Made by a program: the position numbers and the translations under genes. From Halomicrobium zhouii (GTDB lineage Archaea; Halobacteriota; Halobacteria; Halobacteriales; Haloarculaceae), in the NCBI RefSeq assembly GCF_900114435.1, contig NZ_FOZK01000001.1, forward strand, positions 434,001 to 498,000: a stretch of DNA of 64,000 bases, written 5' to 3'. The notes beneath the pieces were generated by a model, which searched no databases, was not told the origin of the DNA, and saw nothing but the letters and a program-made list of their open reading frames with translations. Shown here piece by piece: positions 28,029-37,740 of this stretch; within the stretch, counting starts at the first letter, position 1; each line of letters opens with the position of its first letter.

Positions 28029-28859
28029 TTACTCCGACTCGTGGGCCCAGAACTCGTCGGAGACGGTCACTTCCTTCTTGAACAGGGGGACCTCGTCTTT
28101 CAGGCGATTTATCCCGTCCTCCACGGCTTCGAAGGCCTCGGCCCGGTGGCCGGCCAGGATCACGACGAAGACGATGTCCTCGCTGGCCTCGACGACGCCC
28201 GTCTTGTGGTGGAGTGCGACCTCGAAGATTCCGTCGCGGTCGAGCAGGTCGCTCCGGATCGCCGCCAGTCGCTCCTCGGCGACGCCGTCGTACTTCTCGA
28301 AGGCCAGGTGTTCGGTCGGGTCGTCGTCGGGGCCGTCTCGCTCGCGCACGCGCCCGGTGAAGGTGGCGATGGCGCCGGCCCGATCCTGCCGGGCGGATCG
28401 TTTCACCCGCGCGGCGAGCGAGCCCAGCGTCTCGTAGGGCTCTCGTTCGTGCAGCGCGTCGACCACCGAATCGAGGGCCAGGTCGTCGGCGGTCGGCGCC
28501 GCGGTAACCCGCGCTCCCTCGTGGTCCCGACCCCCCAGCGCGACGGTCGGGATCGCGGCATCGGAGAACCCCTCGACGAGCGCGTAGTCGTAGTCGGGCG
28601 CTAGCTCGTCCAGCGCGTCCACGAGGGTCCGATCGGCGCCCGTGGCGAACCAGCCCTCGTCGTCGGTAATGCCGTAGGTGGCCTGCGCGCCCGCGGCGCG
28701 GTGGCGGGCGGTGTCTTTGCCATCCGTGTCGACGTCGGGCGAGTGGGTGAGGTGCTTGACCGTCGCGACGGACCCGCGCTCCGAGAGGCGCTCCGCCAGG
28801 CGCTCGACGAGCGTGGTCTTGCCCGCGTCGGAGGGACCGGCGATTCCCAGGACGTACAC
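28029..28859 (-). CDS. MobB-MoaE fusion: GTP-binding domain plus molybdopterin synthase large subunit
   Basis: Two steps of Moco synthesis in one chain. Residues about 1-150 are a MobB-type P-loop domain (VYVLGIAGPSDAGKTTLVER, then KHLTHSPDVDTDGKDT and YDYALVEGFS). Residues about 165-277 are MoaE, the catalytic subunit that sulfurates precursor Z (AGAIATFTGRVR, FEVALHHKTG, ILAGHRAEAFEA, PLFKKEV). The GTG at 28859 begins at the P-loop strand; a GTG at 28898 would add 13 residues. It is divergent from moaC. No separate moaE is seen. Confidence 0.9.
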   Translation of the reverse strand: MYVLGIAGPSDAGKTTLVERLAERLSERGSVATVKHLTHSPDVDTDGKDTARHRAAGAQATYGITDDEGWFATGADRTLVDALDELAPDYDYALVEGFSDAAIPTVALGGRDHEGARVTAAPTADDLALDSVVDALHEREPYETLGSLAARVKRSARQDRAGAIATFTGRVRERDGPDDDPTEHLAFEKYDGVAEERLAAIRSDLLDRDGIFEVALHHKTGVVEASEDIVFVVILAGHRAEAFEAVEDGINRLKDEVPLFKKEVTVSDEFWAHESE

Positions 28860-28955
28860 GTTTTCGAACGGGACCCGGACGTACGTATAGTTTCTCACCG
28901 GCGCAAACGTCGTTCGCGTGGAAAGGGGTTAGTGGCTCGCCCCGGACCATAGGGT

Positions 28956-29428
<473 letters not shown>

Positions 29429-29432
<4 letters not shown>

Positions 29433-29989
29433 GCGACCACCACGACCGTGGCAATCACGGAGACAACGGTCACGACGACCACCACGACCACAACCACCAC
29501 GACCACCATCACCACGGGGCCGACGAGACCTGGTCGTTCGCCGTCCTCACGATCTCGACCTCGCGCTCGGCGAGCGACGACCGGAGCGGGGCGGTGGCCC
29601 GCGAAGCCATCGAGAGCGCCGGCCACGAGGTCACAGTACAGGAAATCGTCACGGACGACGAGGACGAGATCGCCGAAACCATCGACTCGCTCCTCGGCGA
29701 CGTCGACGTCGTCGTCACCAGCGGCGGGACGGGGCTGACGCCCGACGACGTGACGGTGGAGGCTCTCCGCCCGCTGCTGGAGAAGGAACTCCCCGGCGTC
29801 GGCGAGTACTTCCGGCGGCTGAGCCACGAGCAGGTCGGGACGATGGCGATGCTCTCGCGAGCGACCGCGGGGGTCGCCGACGGGACGGCCGTCTACGCCT
29901 TCCCGGGGAACCCCGACGCCGTCGAACTCGGCGTCGAGAAAGTACTGTTGCCCGAAATCGACCACGTCCTGGGGCTGGCCCGACGATGA
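29429..29989 (+). CDS. moaB: MoaB-type molybdopterin adenylyltransferase with a histidine-rich N-terminus
   Basis: 186 aa from a GTG that overlaps the moaC stop (GTGA). Residues about 35-186 are a standard MoaB/MogA fold (FAVLTISTSRS, VVVTSGGTGLTPDDVT, GTMAMLSRATAGVADGTAVY, FPGNPDAVE), which adenylylates molybdopterin before metal insertion. The first 33 residues contain 13 histidines plus many Asp/Asn, for example DHHDHNHHDHHHH. That is not part of the family core and looks like a metal-binding extension. Confidence 0.92.
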
Positions 29990-31215
29990 CGGCCGTCGGC
30001 GAGCGGACGGCGGTCGACGACGCGCGGGCGGCGCTCCTCGACCTGATCACGCCCGTCGAGGAGACCGAATCCCTCCCCGTCGCCGAAGCCGACGACCGGA
30101 TCATCGCGACCGACATCGACGCCCCGCGAGCCGTCCCGCACTACGACCGCGCCGCGATGGACGGCTTCGCCGTGCGAGCGACGGACGTCGTCGACGCCGG
30201 CGAGCGCGCGCCCGTCAGGCTCGCACTCGCCGAGTGCGATGACGAGGAGGGCGACAACGAGGGCGACGAGGCCGGCGGCCCAGGGCAGGCGGTCTCTGTC
30301 GACACCGGTGAGGCGATGCCGGCCGGCGCCGACGCAGTCGTGATGGTCGAACGGACCGAGCTGGTCGACGGCGAAGTGCTCGTCTTCGAGGCGGTCGCGC
30401 CCGGCGAGAACGTGGGGGCCGAGGGCGAGGACGTCGAAGCCGGCGCGCGACTCTTCGACGTCGGCCATCGGCTCGCACCGGCCGACCTCGGACTCCTCCA
30501 GGTGGTCGGTCTCGACGCCGTCGACGTCTTTCGACGGCCCAGGGTCGTCCTCATCCCGACCGGCGAGGAACTCGTGAGCGCCGACCCCGACCCGGGTGAG
30601 GTCGTCGAGTCGAATAGCCTGACCGTCGGCCGGTACGTCGAGCGCTGGGGCGGCGACACCGAGCGATTCGAGCCCGTCACCGACGACAGCGAGGCGCTCC
30701 GGGCGGCCCTGCGCGAGGCGAGCGAGGAGCGCGACGCGGACCTGATCCTCACCCTCGGCGGCACCTCCGCAGGCGAGCGCGACCGGGTGCCCGGTGCGGT
30801 CGAGTCCATCGGCTCCGTCGAGGGCCACGGCGTCGCACTCCAGCCGGGCCACCCAGTCGGTTTCGGCACCGCCGGGGAGACGCCGGTCGTCATGCTGCCG
30901 GGCTACCCCGTCGGCTGTCTGGTCGCCGCGACGGCGCTGGTCCGGCCCGCCGTCAGTCGGCTGGCCAACCGTCCTCTCGCCGATCTGCCGACCACCGAGG
31001 CGACGCTCTCCCGCAAACTCGCCAGCCCCGTCGGCACCAGGACGTACGCCCGCGTCGCCCTCGACGACGGCGTGGCGACGCCGATTCGCGCCCGGGGGTC
31101 GGGCGTCCTCTCCAGTGTCACCGAGGCGGACGGCTGGGTCGTCGTCCCCGAGGAGACGGAGGGGTTCCCGGAGGGCCACACCGTCGCCGTCGAGAACTGG
31201 AGGGCCGAGCAATGA
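29986..31215 (+). CDS. moeA: Molybdopterin molybdenumtransferase MoeA, first copy
   Basis: Inserts molybdate into adenylylated molybdopterin. 409 aa, full length, ATG overlapping the moaB stop. Signatures: HYDRAAMDGFAVRA, DTGEAMPAGADAVVMVE, VVLIPTGEEL, TLGGTSAGERD and QPGHPVGFG with VVMLPGYPVG. A short acidic insert (about 85-97, DEEGDNEGDEAGG) lies in the first domain. It is followed directly by a second moeA fused to a binding-protein domain. Confidence 0.94.
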   Translation: MTAVGERTAVDDARAALLDLITPVEETESLPVAEADDRIIATDIDAPRAVPHYDRAAMDGFAVRATDVVDAGERAPVRLALAECDDEEGDNEGDEAGGPGQAVSVDTGEAMPAGADAVVMVERTELVDGEVLVFEAVAPGENVGAEGEDVEAGARLFDVGHRLAPADLGLLQVVGLDAVDVFRRPRVVLIPTGEELVSADPDPGEVVESNSLTVGRYVERWGGDTERFEPVTDDSEALRAALREASEERDADLILTLGGTSAGERDRVPGAVESIGSVEGHGVALQPGHPVGFGTAGETPVVMLPGYPVGCLVAATALVRPAVSRLANRPLADLPTTEATLSRKLASPVGTRTYARVALDDGVATPIRARGSGVLSSVTEADGWVVVPEETEGFPEGHTVAVENWRAEQ

Positions 31216-33101
31216 GCGACCGCACCGAGTTCCTGACGCTGGCCGACCCCGACGCGGTCCGCGAGACTATCGCCCAATTCGACCTGGGCGGCGACACCGA
31301 GACCGTCCCGCTCGCCGAGGCGCAGGGGCTCGTCCTCGCCGAACGGGTCGACGCGGACCTGGCCGTACCGGGGTTCGACCGGGCGAGCATGGACGGCTAC
31401 GCCGTCCGGGCGACCGACACCGTCGGCGCCAGCGAGGCCGCGCCGACGGTCCTCGAGATCGTCGACGAGGTCCACGCCGGCGAGGAACCGGACGCCGACG
31501 TCGACCCGATGACCGCCGTCGAGGTGTCGACCGGGGCCGTGATGCCGGCCGGCGCGGACGCGGTCGTGATGGTCGAGCGGACCAGCCGCCGGGAGTCGGA
31601 CGTCGCGATCAGGACTACCGTCACCCCTGGCGATCACGTCATGCCGGCCGGCGACGACGTCGCGCCGGGCGAGCGGGCGCTCGGGCCTGGAACCGTCGTG
31701 ACGAACCGGGAGATCGGCCTGCTGGCCGCGCTAGGTCGCGAGACCGTCGCGGTCCGGGACCGACCCCGCGTCGCCGTCGTCTCGACGGGCGACGAACTGG
31801 TTTCCCTCGGCGACGACCTCCACCCCGAACGCGGCGAGATATACGACGTCAACGGGCAGTCCATCGCCGCCGCGGTCCGCGACGCCGGCGGCGAACCGGC
31901 GGTGTACCCCACCGTTGGCGACGACACCGCCGAAATGAAACGGGTCCTGCGGGAGGCCGCCGCCGACTGCGACCTCGTGACGACCTCCGGCGCCACCAGC
32001 GCCGGCGCGGTGGACGTCCTCTCCGAGGTCATCGCGGACGGCGGCGAGCAACTGCACCACGGCGTCGCCATCAAGCCCGGCAAGCCGACGCTGGTCGCCC
32101 GCCTTGACGGGGCGCCGTTCGTCGGCCTCCCGGGCTACCCGGTGTCGGCGCTGTCGGTGTTCCGGACGCTCGTGGCGCCCGCCATCCGCGAGGCGGCCGG
32201 GCGCCCGCCGCTGGAGCGACCCGAGCGCCGGGCCGAACTCAGCGAGGACGTCCACTACGACGAGGGGCGCCACCGACTCCTCCCCGTCGGGCTGGTCACC
32301 GACGGCGCGGGCGGGACGCTCGCCTACCCGGTCGACAAGGGCAGCGGCGCGACGACGACGCTGACGAACGCCGACGGCATCGTGGAGATGGCCGCCGAGA
32401 CGTCGCTGCTGGAGGCGGGTACGGCCGTCACCGTCGCCCTGTTCGGCACCGACGTCCGCCCGCCGCGCCTGTTCGGCGTCGGCGAGGCCGACCCGGCTCT
32501 CTGGGACCTGCTCGACGGCGTTCCCCGGACGCGCTTCCTCGCCGTCGGGTCGGCCGAGGGCGACCGCCGACTCGCCGATGGCGTCCCCGACGTCGCCGTC
32601 GTGACGGGGGACGACGAGGGCGCTGCCGGCACGCCACTCGGCGGCTGGACGCGCGAGTGGGGAATCGTCGTCGCACCCGACACGGCGGCGGCCGCGGGAA
32701 TCGACGGCCTGGCCGCCCTCGTCGACGGCGACTGGCGGTTCGTCAACCAGGGCCGGTCCGGGCTGCGCGACGCGTTCGACGCGGCGCTCGACGACCTGGC
32801 CGCCGAACGGGACGCGACGCGCGGTGAACTCGTGAACGCCATCGACGGCGCGCAACGGACGGCGCCCGGCCACGAGGGTCCCGCACGCCGGGTCGCCGCG
32901 GGCGACGCGGACGCAGGCCTCGCACTCCGGGCGACGGCCGAGGAACTGGATATGGGGTTCGTCTCACTCGGTCACCAGTCCGTGGAAGTCCGGGTCAACC
33001 CGGACCGGGTCGACAAGCCCGGTGTGGCCGACCTCCGGGCGGCGCTGGCCGACGCGCCGGCGACGGTCGGGGACGTTCCCGGCGTCTCCTGGGACGGGTA
33101 G
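31212..33101 (+). CDS. MoeA fused to a periplasmic-binding-protein-like (LysR substrate) domain
   Basis: 629 aa; ATG overlaps the previous stop by 4 nt. Residues 1-about 405 are MoeA (GFDRASMDGYAVRA, STGAVMPAGADAVVMVE, VVSTGDELVSLGD, TTSGATSAGAVD, KPGKPTLVARL). Residues about 415-625 resemble the PBP/LysR substrate domain of MoeA-PBP proteins, including FVNQGRSGLRDAFDAALDDL where relatives keep an N-R-x-x-GSG-R-type motif. The added domain is thought to sense molybdate, tungstate or the pterin. Paired moeA genes may separate Mo from W insertion; that is inference. Confidence 0.9.
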   Translation: MSDRTEFLTLADPDAVRETIAQFDLGGDTETVPLAEAQGLVLAERVDADLAVPGFDRASMDGYAVRATDTVGASEAAPTVLEIVDEVHAGEEPDADVDPMTAVEVSTGAVMPAGADAVVMVERTSRRESDVAIRTTVTPGDHVMPAGDDVAPGERALGPGTVVTNREIGLLAALGRETVAVRDRPRVAVVSTGDELVSLGDDLHPERGEIYDVNGQSIAAAVRDAGGEPAVYPTVGDDTAEMKRVLREAAADCDLVTTSGATSAGAVDVLSEVIADGGEQLHHGVAIKPGKPTLVARLDGAPFVGLPGYPVSALSVFRTLVAPAIREAAGRPPLERPERRAELSEDVHYDEGRHRLLPVGLVTDGAGGTLAYPVDKGSGATTTLTNADGIVEMAAETSLLEAGTAVTVALFGTDVRPPRLFGVGEADPALWDLLDGVPRTRFLAVGSAEGDRRLADGVPDVAVVTGDDEGAAGTPLGGWTREWGIVVAPDTAAAAGIDGLAALVDGDWRFVNQGRSGLRDAFDAALDDLAAERDATRGELVNAIDGAQRTAPGHEGPARRVAAGDADAGLALRATAEELDMGFVSLGHQSVEVRVNPDRVDKPGVADLRAALADAPATVGDVPGVSWDG

Positions 33102-33227
33102 CGAGTCTGCGAACGCTGCTCTCCGTCCGGCGCCATGACTGTCTCCAGCCGAACGCAGTCTGGCCGGGAGCGCGTTTTATCGCGCGACCAGGGGAAGGGC
33201 AGGGCTGCCGTGTTGTCCTGGAGGAAT

Positions 33228-33327
33228 GAAAGGGCGAGGTGCGGTCGGCGAAGTCCGACCCCGCAAGCACTGGAACGAAGTGAAGGGCGCAGCGGGGTCG
33301 CACGAGTCGAGCGCTCCGAGGGCTTTC
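33228..33327 (+). repeat. Dispersed structured element, copy C
   Basis: The head GGAGGAATGAAAGGGCGAGG is identical to copy B2, and similarity extends about 40 bp upstream (GCCGGGAGCGCG, GGGCTGCC). The tail is GGGCTTTCCTTTGTCGTTTG. GAAAG (33228-33232) and CTTTC (33323-33327) close it. Inner hairpins are GGTCGG/CCGACC and one with the loop GAACGAAGTGA. GTGCG (33239-33243) can pair with CGCAC (33299-33303). Confidence 0.75.
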
Positions 33328-33376
33328 CTTTGTCGTTTGCAGATCCGTTCCTGGTTTGCGGGCTGGCAGACCGGGA

Positions 33377-35476
33377 TCACGCAGACGCGGCGACTTCACC
33401 ATCGTTCAGGGCTTCTGCGAGCAACTCGGTCACGCCCACGATCTCCAGTTCGTCCTCGAAGCCGCCGGTCTTGCGGCCGTCCTCGAACATCGTGGTACAC
33501 ATCGGGCAGGCGACGACGAACTTCTCGACCCCGCTTCCGGCCTTCGTATCCTCCACCGCCTCCCGCAACCGCTCTTCACTCGGCTTGCGCTCCTCCTCGA
33601 CTTCGATCCAGAGACCGCCGCCGCCACCCCCGCAACAGAACGAATCTTTCCGGTTGCGGGGCATCTCCACCCGCTCACACCCCGTCGCGTCCACGAGCTC
33701 CCGGGGCGCCTCGAACTCGCCGTTGTAGCGGCCCAGGTGGCAGGGGTCGTGGAAGGTGACGGTGTAGTCCAGAGTCGTCGGCACGTCGAGCGCACCGGTC
33801 TCCACCAGGTCCGCCACGACCTGGGTGTAGTGGAAGACGTCGTCCTCGCCCCACTCGCAGGCCTCGAACTCGGGGTACTCGTTCATGAACGTGTTGTAGG
33901 CGTGGGGGTCGGTGGTGACGATGCGGTCGAACTCGCAGTCCTGGATGGCGGCGGCGTTGTCCTCGACGAGCATCTCGTAGAGGCCCTCCTCGCCGACGCG
34001 GCGGACGTCGTTGCCGGCGTTCTGTTCGTCCTCGTAGAGGATGCCGTAGGAGACGTCTGCAGCCTCGAAGACGCGGGCGAGCGCTTTCGCTATCTCCTGG
34101 TTCCGGCCGTCGTAGCTGGGGTAGTCGCCGACGTACCAGAGGAATTTGACGGCCTCCTCGCGGGCGTCGGGGACGTCGAAGTCCAGTTCGTCGGTCCAGT
34201 CCGGACGTTTGCGCTCGGGGTCGCCGAAGCTATTCCCGTGCTGGAAGACGTTCATCATGGCGTCCTGGGCGTGTTCGTCCATCTGGCCCGACTCCGTCAG
34301 GCGGCGGTTCATCTCCGTGAAGCTGGTGAGGTGTTCGATCTCGACGGGACAGCTGTCCATGCAGGCCATGCAGGCCAGGCAGGACTCCATCGTCTCGCTG
34401 TCGACGACGGAGGTGCCACCGTCGGCGATGATGGGCATCTCTCCCGCCTCCCCGGCGTCGCGCTCCTCGCGGTAGCGCTTCAGGTCGAGGATGACGTCCC
34501 GTGGGTCAAGCGGCCGGCCGACGTCCTTCGCGGGGCAGGCGTCCGAGCACCGGCCGCACTTGGTGCAGGCGTCCTGGTCGAGCAGCTGTTTCCACGAGAA
34601 GTCGTCTATCTCGTTGGGGCCGATCTCCTCCGGGGCGGCGTCGGCGGGCACGCCCGGTAGTCTCACCCCGGCCTTCTCGTCACGGGTGAGGACGTTGGCG
34701 AACGACGAGAGCATGTGGAACGGCTTGGCGTAGGGGACCCAGGCGACGAACCACAGCGCCAGCAGCGAGTGGCTCCACCAGACGGCGGGGTACGCCGCCG
34801 TCGCGAGTTCCGGCGTGACGCCCGCTCCCTCGAACGCGCGGGCGACGGTCCAGCCGACGAAGCTCACCGTCTCGAAGCTGACGTCCCGCGTCGCCGACGT
34901 CCCGAGGATCCGGACGCCCTCGGTGAGGTAGCCGCCGACGCCCAGGAGGAAGAGCGACCAGACCAGCAGGTGATCGGAACTGTCGGTGTGGCGACCCCAG
35001 AGCCGGTCCATGTGGACGCCGTAGCGCCGCCAGATGGCGATTCCCAGTCCCACCACGAACAACAGCCCCATCAGGTCCATCACGAATGAATAGGAGAGGT
35101 AGAAGTCGCCGACGAAGAACGAGTCGCCGGTCAGCGGCCGGTAGAGGTCCATGTCGATCCCCAGGATAGTGGTCCCGGTGAGCAGCGTCAGAAAGCCCCA
35201 GAAGACGAAGGAGTGCCACAGGCCAGCGACCCAGTCGCGGTCGAACTGCTTCTGGTTCGACAAGACGATGCCGGCGGCCGTGACCACCCGGGCAGGGAGG
35301 TCGTCGAGTCGCGGGAACGGGTCCTCGCTCGCGCGTGCGTACCGGGAGAATCGCCCGTAGACGCCGACGAGGAAGACGAGGATCGCCACCGCCGAGAGGT
35401 AGTAGAAGATCGCTTTCCCGAGCGGGCTGATCTGCCAGAAGGTGGGCCGCGTGGCCGCCTGGAGCGGCAATGTCAT
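33377..35476 (-). CDS. Membrane-bound HdrD/GlpC-like iron-sulfur oxidoreductase
   Basis: 699 aa. The N-terminal third (about 20-270) has five hydrophobic segments with histidines, like the cytochrome b subunit NarI (LWHSFVFWGFLTLL, WWSHSLLALWFVAWVPYAKP). Next is a [4Fe-4S] pair: CTKCGRCSDACP (about 295-305) and CLACMACMDSCP (about 362-373). The C-terminal CCG module has DPCHLGRYNG, FCCGGGGGGLW and CPMC (about 577, 616, 658). An earlier CCG-like region lacks the cysteines. This layout matches proteins proposed to pass electrons from electron-transfer flavoprotein to menaquinone; that function is inferred. Confidence 0.88.
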   Translation of the reverse strand: MTLPLQAATRPTFWQISPLGKAIFYYLSAVAILVFLVGVYGRFSRYARASEDPFPRLDDLPARVVTAAGIVLSNQKQFDRDWVAGLWHSFVFWGFLTLLTGTTILGIDMDLYRPLTGDSFFVGDFYLSYSFVMDLMGLLFVVGLGIAIWRRYGVHMDRLWGRHTDSSDHLLVWSLFLLGVGGYLTEGVRILGTSATRDVSFETVSFVGWTVARAFEGAGVTPELATAAYPAVWWSHSLLALWFVAWVPYAKPFHMLSSFANVLTRDEKAGVRLPGVPADAAPEEIGPNEIDDFSWKQLLDQDACTKCGRCSDACPAKDVGRPLDPRDVILDLKRYREERDAGEAGEMPIIADGGTSVVDSETMESCLACMACMDSCPVEIEHLTSFTEMNRRLTESGQMDEHAQDAMMNVFQHGNSFGDPERKRPDWTDELDFDVPDAREEAVKFLWYVGDYPSYDGRNQEIAKALARVFEAADVSYGILYEDEQNAGNDVRRVGEEGLYEMLVEDNAAAIQDCEFDRIVTTDPHAYNTFMNEYPEFEACEWGEDDVFHYTQVVADLVETGALDVPTTLDYTVTFHDPCHLGRYNGEFEAPRELVDATGCERVEMPRNRKDSFCCGGGGGGLWIEVEEERKPSEERLREAVEDTKAGSGVEKFVVACPMCTTMFEDGRKTGGFEDELEIVGVTELLAEALNDGEVAASA

Positions 35477-35664
35477 GTGATATCACCCATCGTCCTGCCG
35501 CTTAAGTCTTGCTGGGCCCCGCCGCAGTCTGTCGGAAACAGAATCGGTGTTCAGAGTTCACGCCCCACTGGCTGCGGTCGTACTGTCCAGCTATCTGCCG
35601 CATTCCCGCCCGTTTGGCCCGTTCCCGACAGATACTTACCCGTCCGTCCACCCTTTCACGGTCG

Positions 35665-36270
35665 ATGGACGAGAAGACCGAGGAACTGCGCGACATCTTC
35701 GTCGACGTCGCCGGCGAGGAGACCGTCACGGAGTCCCAGGAGGAGTCGCCTGGTTCGCTCACCACCGACGAGGACGGGGTGGACGACCGCATCGCCGCAG
35801 TTATCGAACGCATGCGCGACCGGTACGACTTCGACTCCGGGCTCGACGACGAGCGACTCGCCGCCGTCGTTCGCGGGTTCTACGACGGCGACGACGACGC
35901 CACTATCGCCGACGACCTGGACGTCGCACCGGAGGACGTCTTCGACGCCAGGCTTGATCTCCACCTCTTCCGCGACGCTGACACCGACGCGCCGTTCGAC
36001 CTCGCACCGCTCCGCAAGCGGGCCGGAGACGACGTCGCGACGCTGGCCGACGACCTCGACGTCGCGCCCGAGGCGGTCCGTCACTACCGCCGGGTCGTCA
36101 CCGCCCAGAACGAGGCCCGGCAGGTCAGCCAGCGCTTCCAGGCCGAGTTCGAGGAGGCCCTCGCCGACGCCGGCCTCACGGCGATGACCGACGCGATGCC
36201 CGAGAACGGCCTCGACGACACGACCGAGGACATCGGCTCGCTCGAAGAGGACGCGGACGTCAGCTTTTAG
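35665..36270 (+). CDS. Conserved haloarchaeal acidic protein (Cmi4-like)
   Basis: 201 aa, starting MDEKTEELRDIFVDVAGEET. From memory it resembles haloarchaeal proteins annotated as conditioned medium-induced protein 4; I cannot confirm this. Two copies of an AVVRGFYDGDDDATIADDLDV / DVATLADDLDVAPEAV helical motif (about 70-100 and 115-135) look like HTH-type repeats (D-x2-A-x-LADDL-x-VAPE). There is no membrane segment. A GATACTTACCC box about 27 nt before the ATG supports the start. The mechanism is unknown. Confidence 0.65.
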   Translation: MDEKTEELRDIFVDVAGEETVTESQEESPGSLTTDEDGVDDRIAAVIERMRDRYDFDSGLDDERLAAVVRGFYDGDDDATIADDLDVAPEDVFDARLDLHLFRDADTDAPFDLAPLRKRAGDDVATLADDLDVAPEAVRHYRRVVTAQNEARQVSQRFQAEFEEALADAGLTAMTDAMPENGLDDTTEDIGSLEEDADVSF

Positions 36271-36331
36271 CGCCGGCCACCCCGGCGGCGCGGCCGACCC
36301 TTTATCAGTGAAGACGGGACCAGAGCGGTCC

Positions 36332-36982
36332 ATGCACGCCTTCCGCGACCTGGAGACCGCCGCGTACTGCGCCCGGAAGCTGTACCACCGCCGCCGCGAC
36401 GCCGACGTCGAGATACCCGACGTCAGCGACGTCCGGTCACTGGCCTTCCAGTACGAGCACCTGCTGGCCGTCGACGCGGCGCTGCTCGCCGCACCCATCG
36501 AGGTCTCGCCCGGCGCGTTCCGCGACCGACTCCGAACGGCGAGCGACGACCTCGATTCGTGGGACGAACTCGCCGACCCGCCGCTGAAGAACGCGTTCCT
36601 CGAAGGGAAGGACTGTCGCGGCGTCGCCCACAAGGTGCTGGAAGACCCGCTCGCCCCGTCGCTGGTCTTCGCCGGTCGCCCGCCCGAAGACGGCGTCTGG
36701 GAGCCCCAGTCCGTCCGACTCGTCGCCGCCGCCAAGGCGCTCTCCTGGGAACGCGAACGGCAGGTCGACCGCGCCTACGCCGAGTACCCGGCCTACGGCG
36801 TCGTTCGCGAGATCGAACTGACGACGCGTCGCACGGGCGACTACCGCCGCGCGCTCCGGACCGCCGAGTCCATCGACGGCCCGCCGCCGCGGACGTCGAA
36901 CGGCGCCAAGTGCGAACCCTGCGAGTACCGGGAGTCCTGTGGCACGCGAACGCGGTCGCTCAAGAGCATCCTGAAACCGTGA
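36332..36982 (+). CDS. Cas4/Dna2-related Fe-S domain protein, nuclease motifs unclear
   Basis: 216 aa. The N-terminal AAYCARKLYHRRR and C-terminal CEPCEYRESC give the four-cysteine pattern of Cas4/RecB-type [4Fe-4S] proteins. The AKALSWERERQVDRAYAEYP segment resembles their late helices. I cannot find the catalytic D...E-x-K of the RecB nuclease core, so it may be inactive or very divergent. No cas gene or CRISPR array is nearby. The start at 36332 fits a CCCTTTATC box about 27 nt upstream; a longer start would precede the predicted mRNA end. Confidence 0.6.
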   Translation: MHAFRDLETAAYCARKLYHRRRDADVEIPDVSDVRSLAFQYEHLLAVDAALLAAPIEVSPGAFRDRLRTASDDLDSWDELADPPLKNAFLEGKDCRGVAHKVLEDPLAPSLVFAGRPPEDGVWEPQSVRLVAAAKALSWERERQVDRAYAEYPAYGVVREIELTTRRTGDYRRALRTAESIDGPPPRTSNGAKCEPCEYRESCGTRTRSLKSILKP

Positions 36983-37048
36983 TTCCCGGGTGGCTCGGGG
37001 TTTCACCGTTCGCACATAAGTCGGCCCCTCCCGTCGGTCGGGCCCGGC

Positions 37049-37630
37049 CTAGTTACTCCGGAGCCACATCTGGACGGCCGTCACCATCCCACCGTCCCGC
37101 AGTATCTCCTCCTCACCGACGTCGACGACCGTGGACTCTGCCCCGAGCGTCTCGCCGCCGTCGAGGACGACCGCCGCCGCCTCGCGAATCTCGTCGTCGA
37201 GGTCCGCGACCCGGCGGACGCTCCCCTCGCCGCTGACGTTCGCGCTCGTCGCGGTGAGTGGGCCGGCCGCGGCGAGGAGGTCACGGGCCAGTTCGTGCTC
37301 GGGTACCCGGATCCCGACGCGGTCGCGCCCGCCCGTCAGTTCGTCGGGCACCTGGTCGCCCCGCTCGACGACGACGGTGACGGGGCCGGGGAGGAACGCC
37401 CGCATGAAGCGCTCCTCGCGCTCGGTGGGGTTGGTGTACTCGAGGGCGGTGTCGACGTCCGGGACGCCGAGTGAGAGCGGGTCGTCGGGGTCCCGGCCCT
37501 TCGCCGCGAACACCCGCTCGACAGCGTCGGGATCCAGTGCGTCCGCTCCCAGCCCGTACACCGTCTCCGTCGGGTAGACGACGAGGTCGCCGTCCTCGAC
37601 GGCTCGTGCGGCGCGTTCGATCTCGGTCAT
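37049..37630 (-). CDS. Threonylcarbamoyl-AMP synthase (Sua5/YrdC family)
   Basis: Makes threonylcarbamoyl-AMP from threonine, bicarbonate and ATP for the t6A modification of ANN-decoding tRNAs. 193 aa, YrdC domain only, without the C-terminal Sua5 extension. Motifs: VVYPTETVYGLGADA, AKGRDPDDPLSL, FLPGPVTVVVER, RVGIRVPEH and PLTATSANVSGEG. It is convergent with the Cas4-like gene and divergent from the thioesterase gene. Confident on family. Confidence 0.93.
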   Translation of the reverse strand: MTEIERAARAVEDGDLVVYPTETVYGLGADALDPDAVERVFAAKGRDPDDPLSLGVPDVDTALEYTNPTEREERFMRAFLPGPVTVVVERGDQVPDELTGGRDRVGIRVPEHELARDLLAAAGPLTATSANVSGEGSVRRVADLDDEIREAAAVVLDGGETLGAESTVVDVGEEEILRDGGMVTAVQMWLRSN

Positions 37631-37740
37631 GGCTGGTGGTCGGTCGGGCGATGGAAAAAGCGTGACGGGTCACTCACCACGCGCGGCCCGTTCCTTCCCG
37701 TTCTGGAGGGCTTATCCCGCGTACCCTCCTCTCACTGGCA

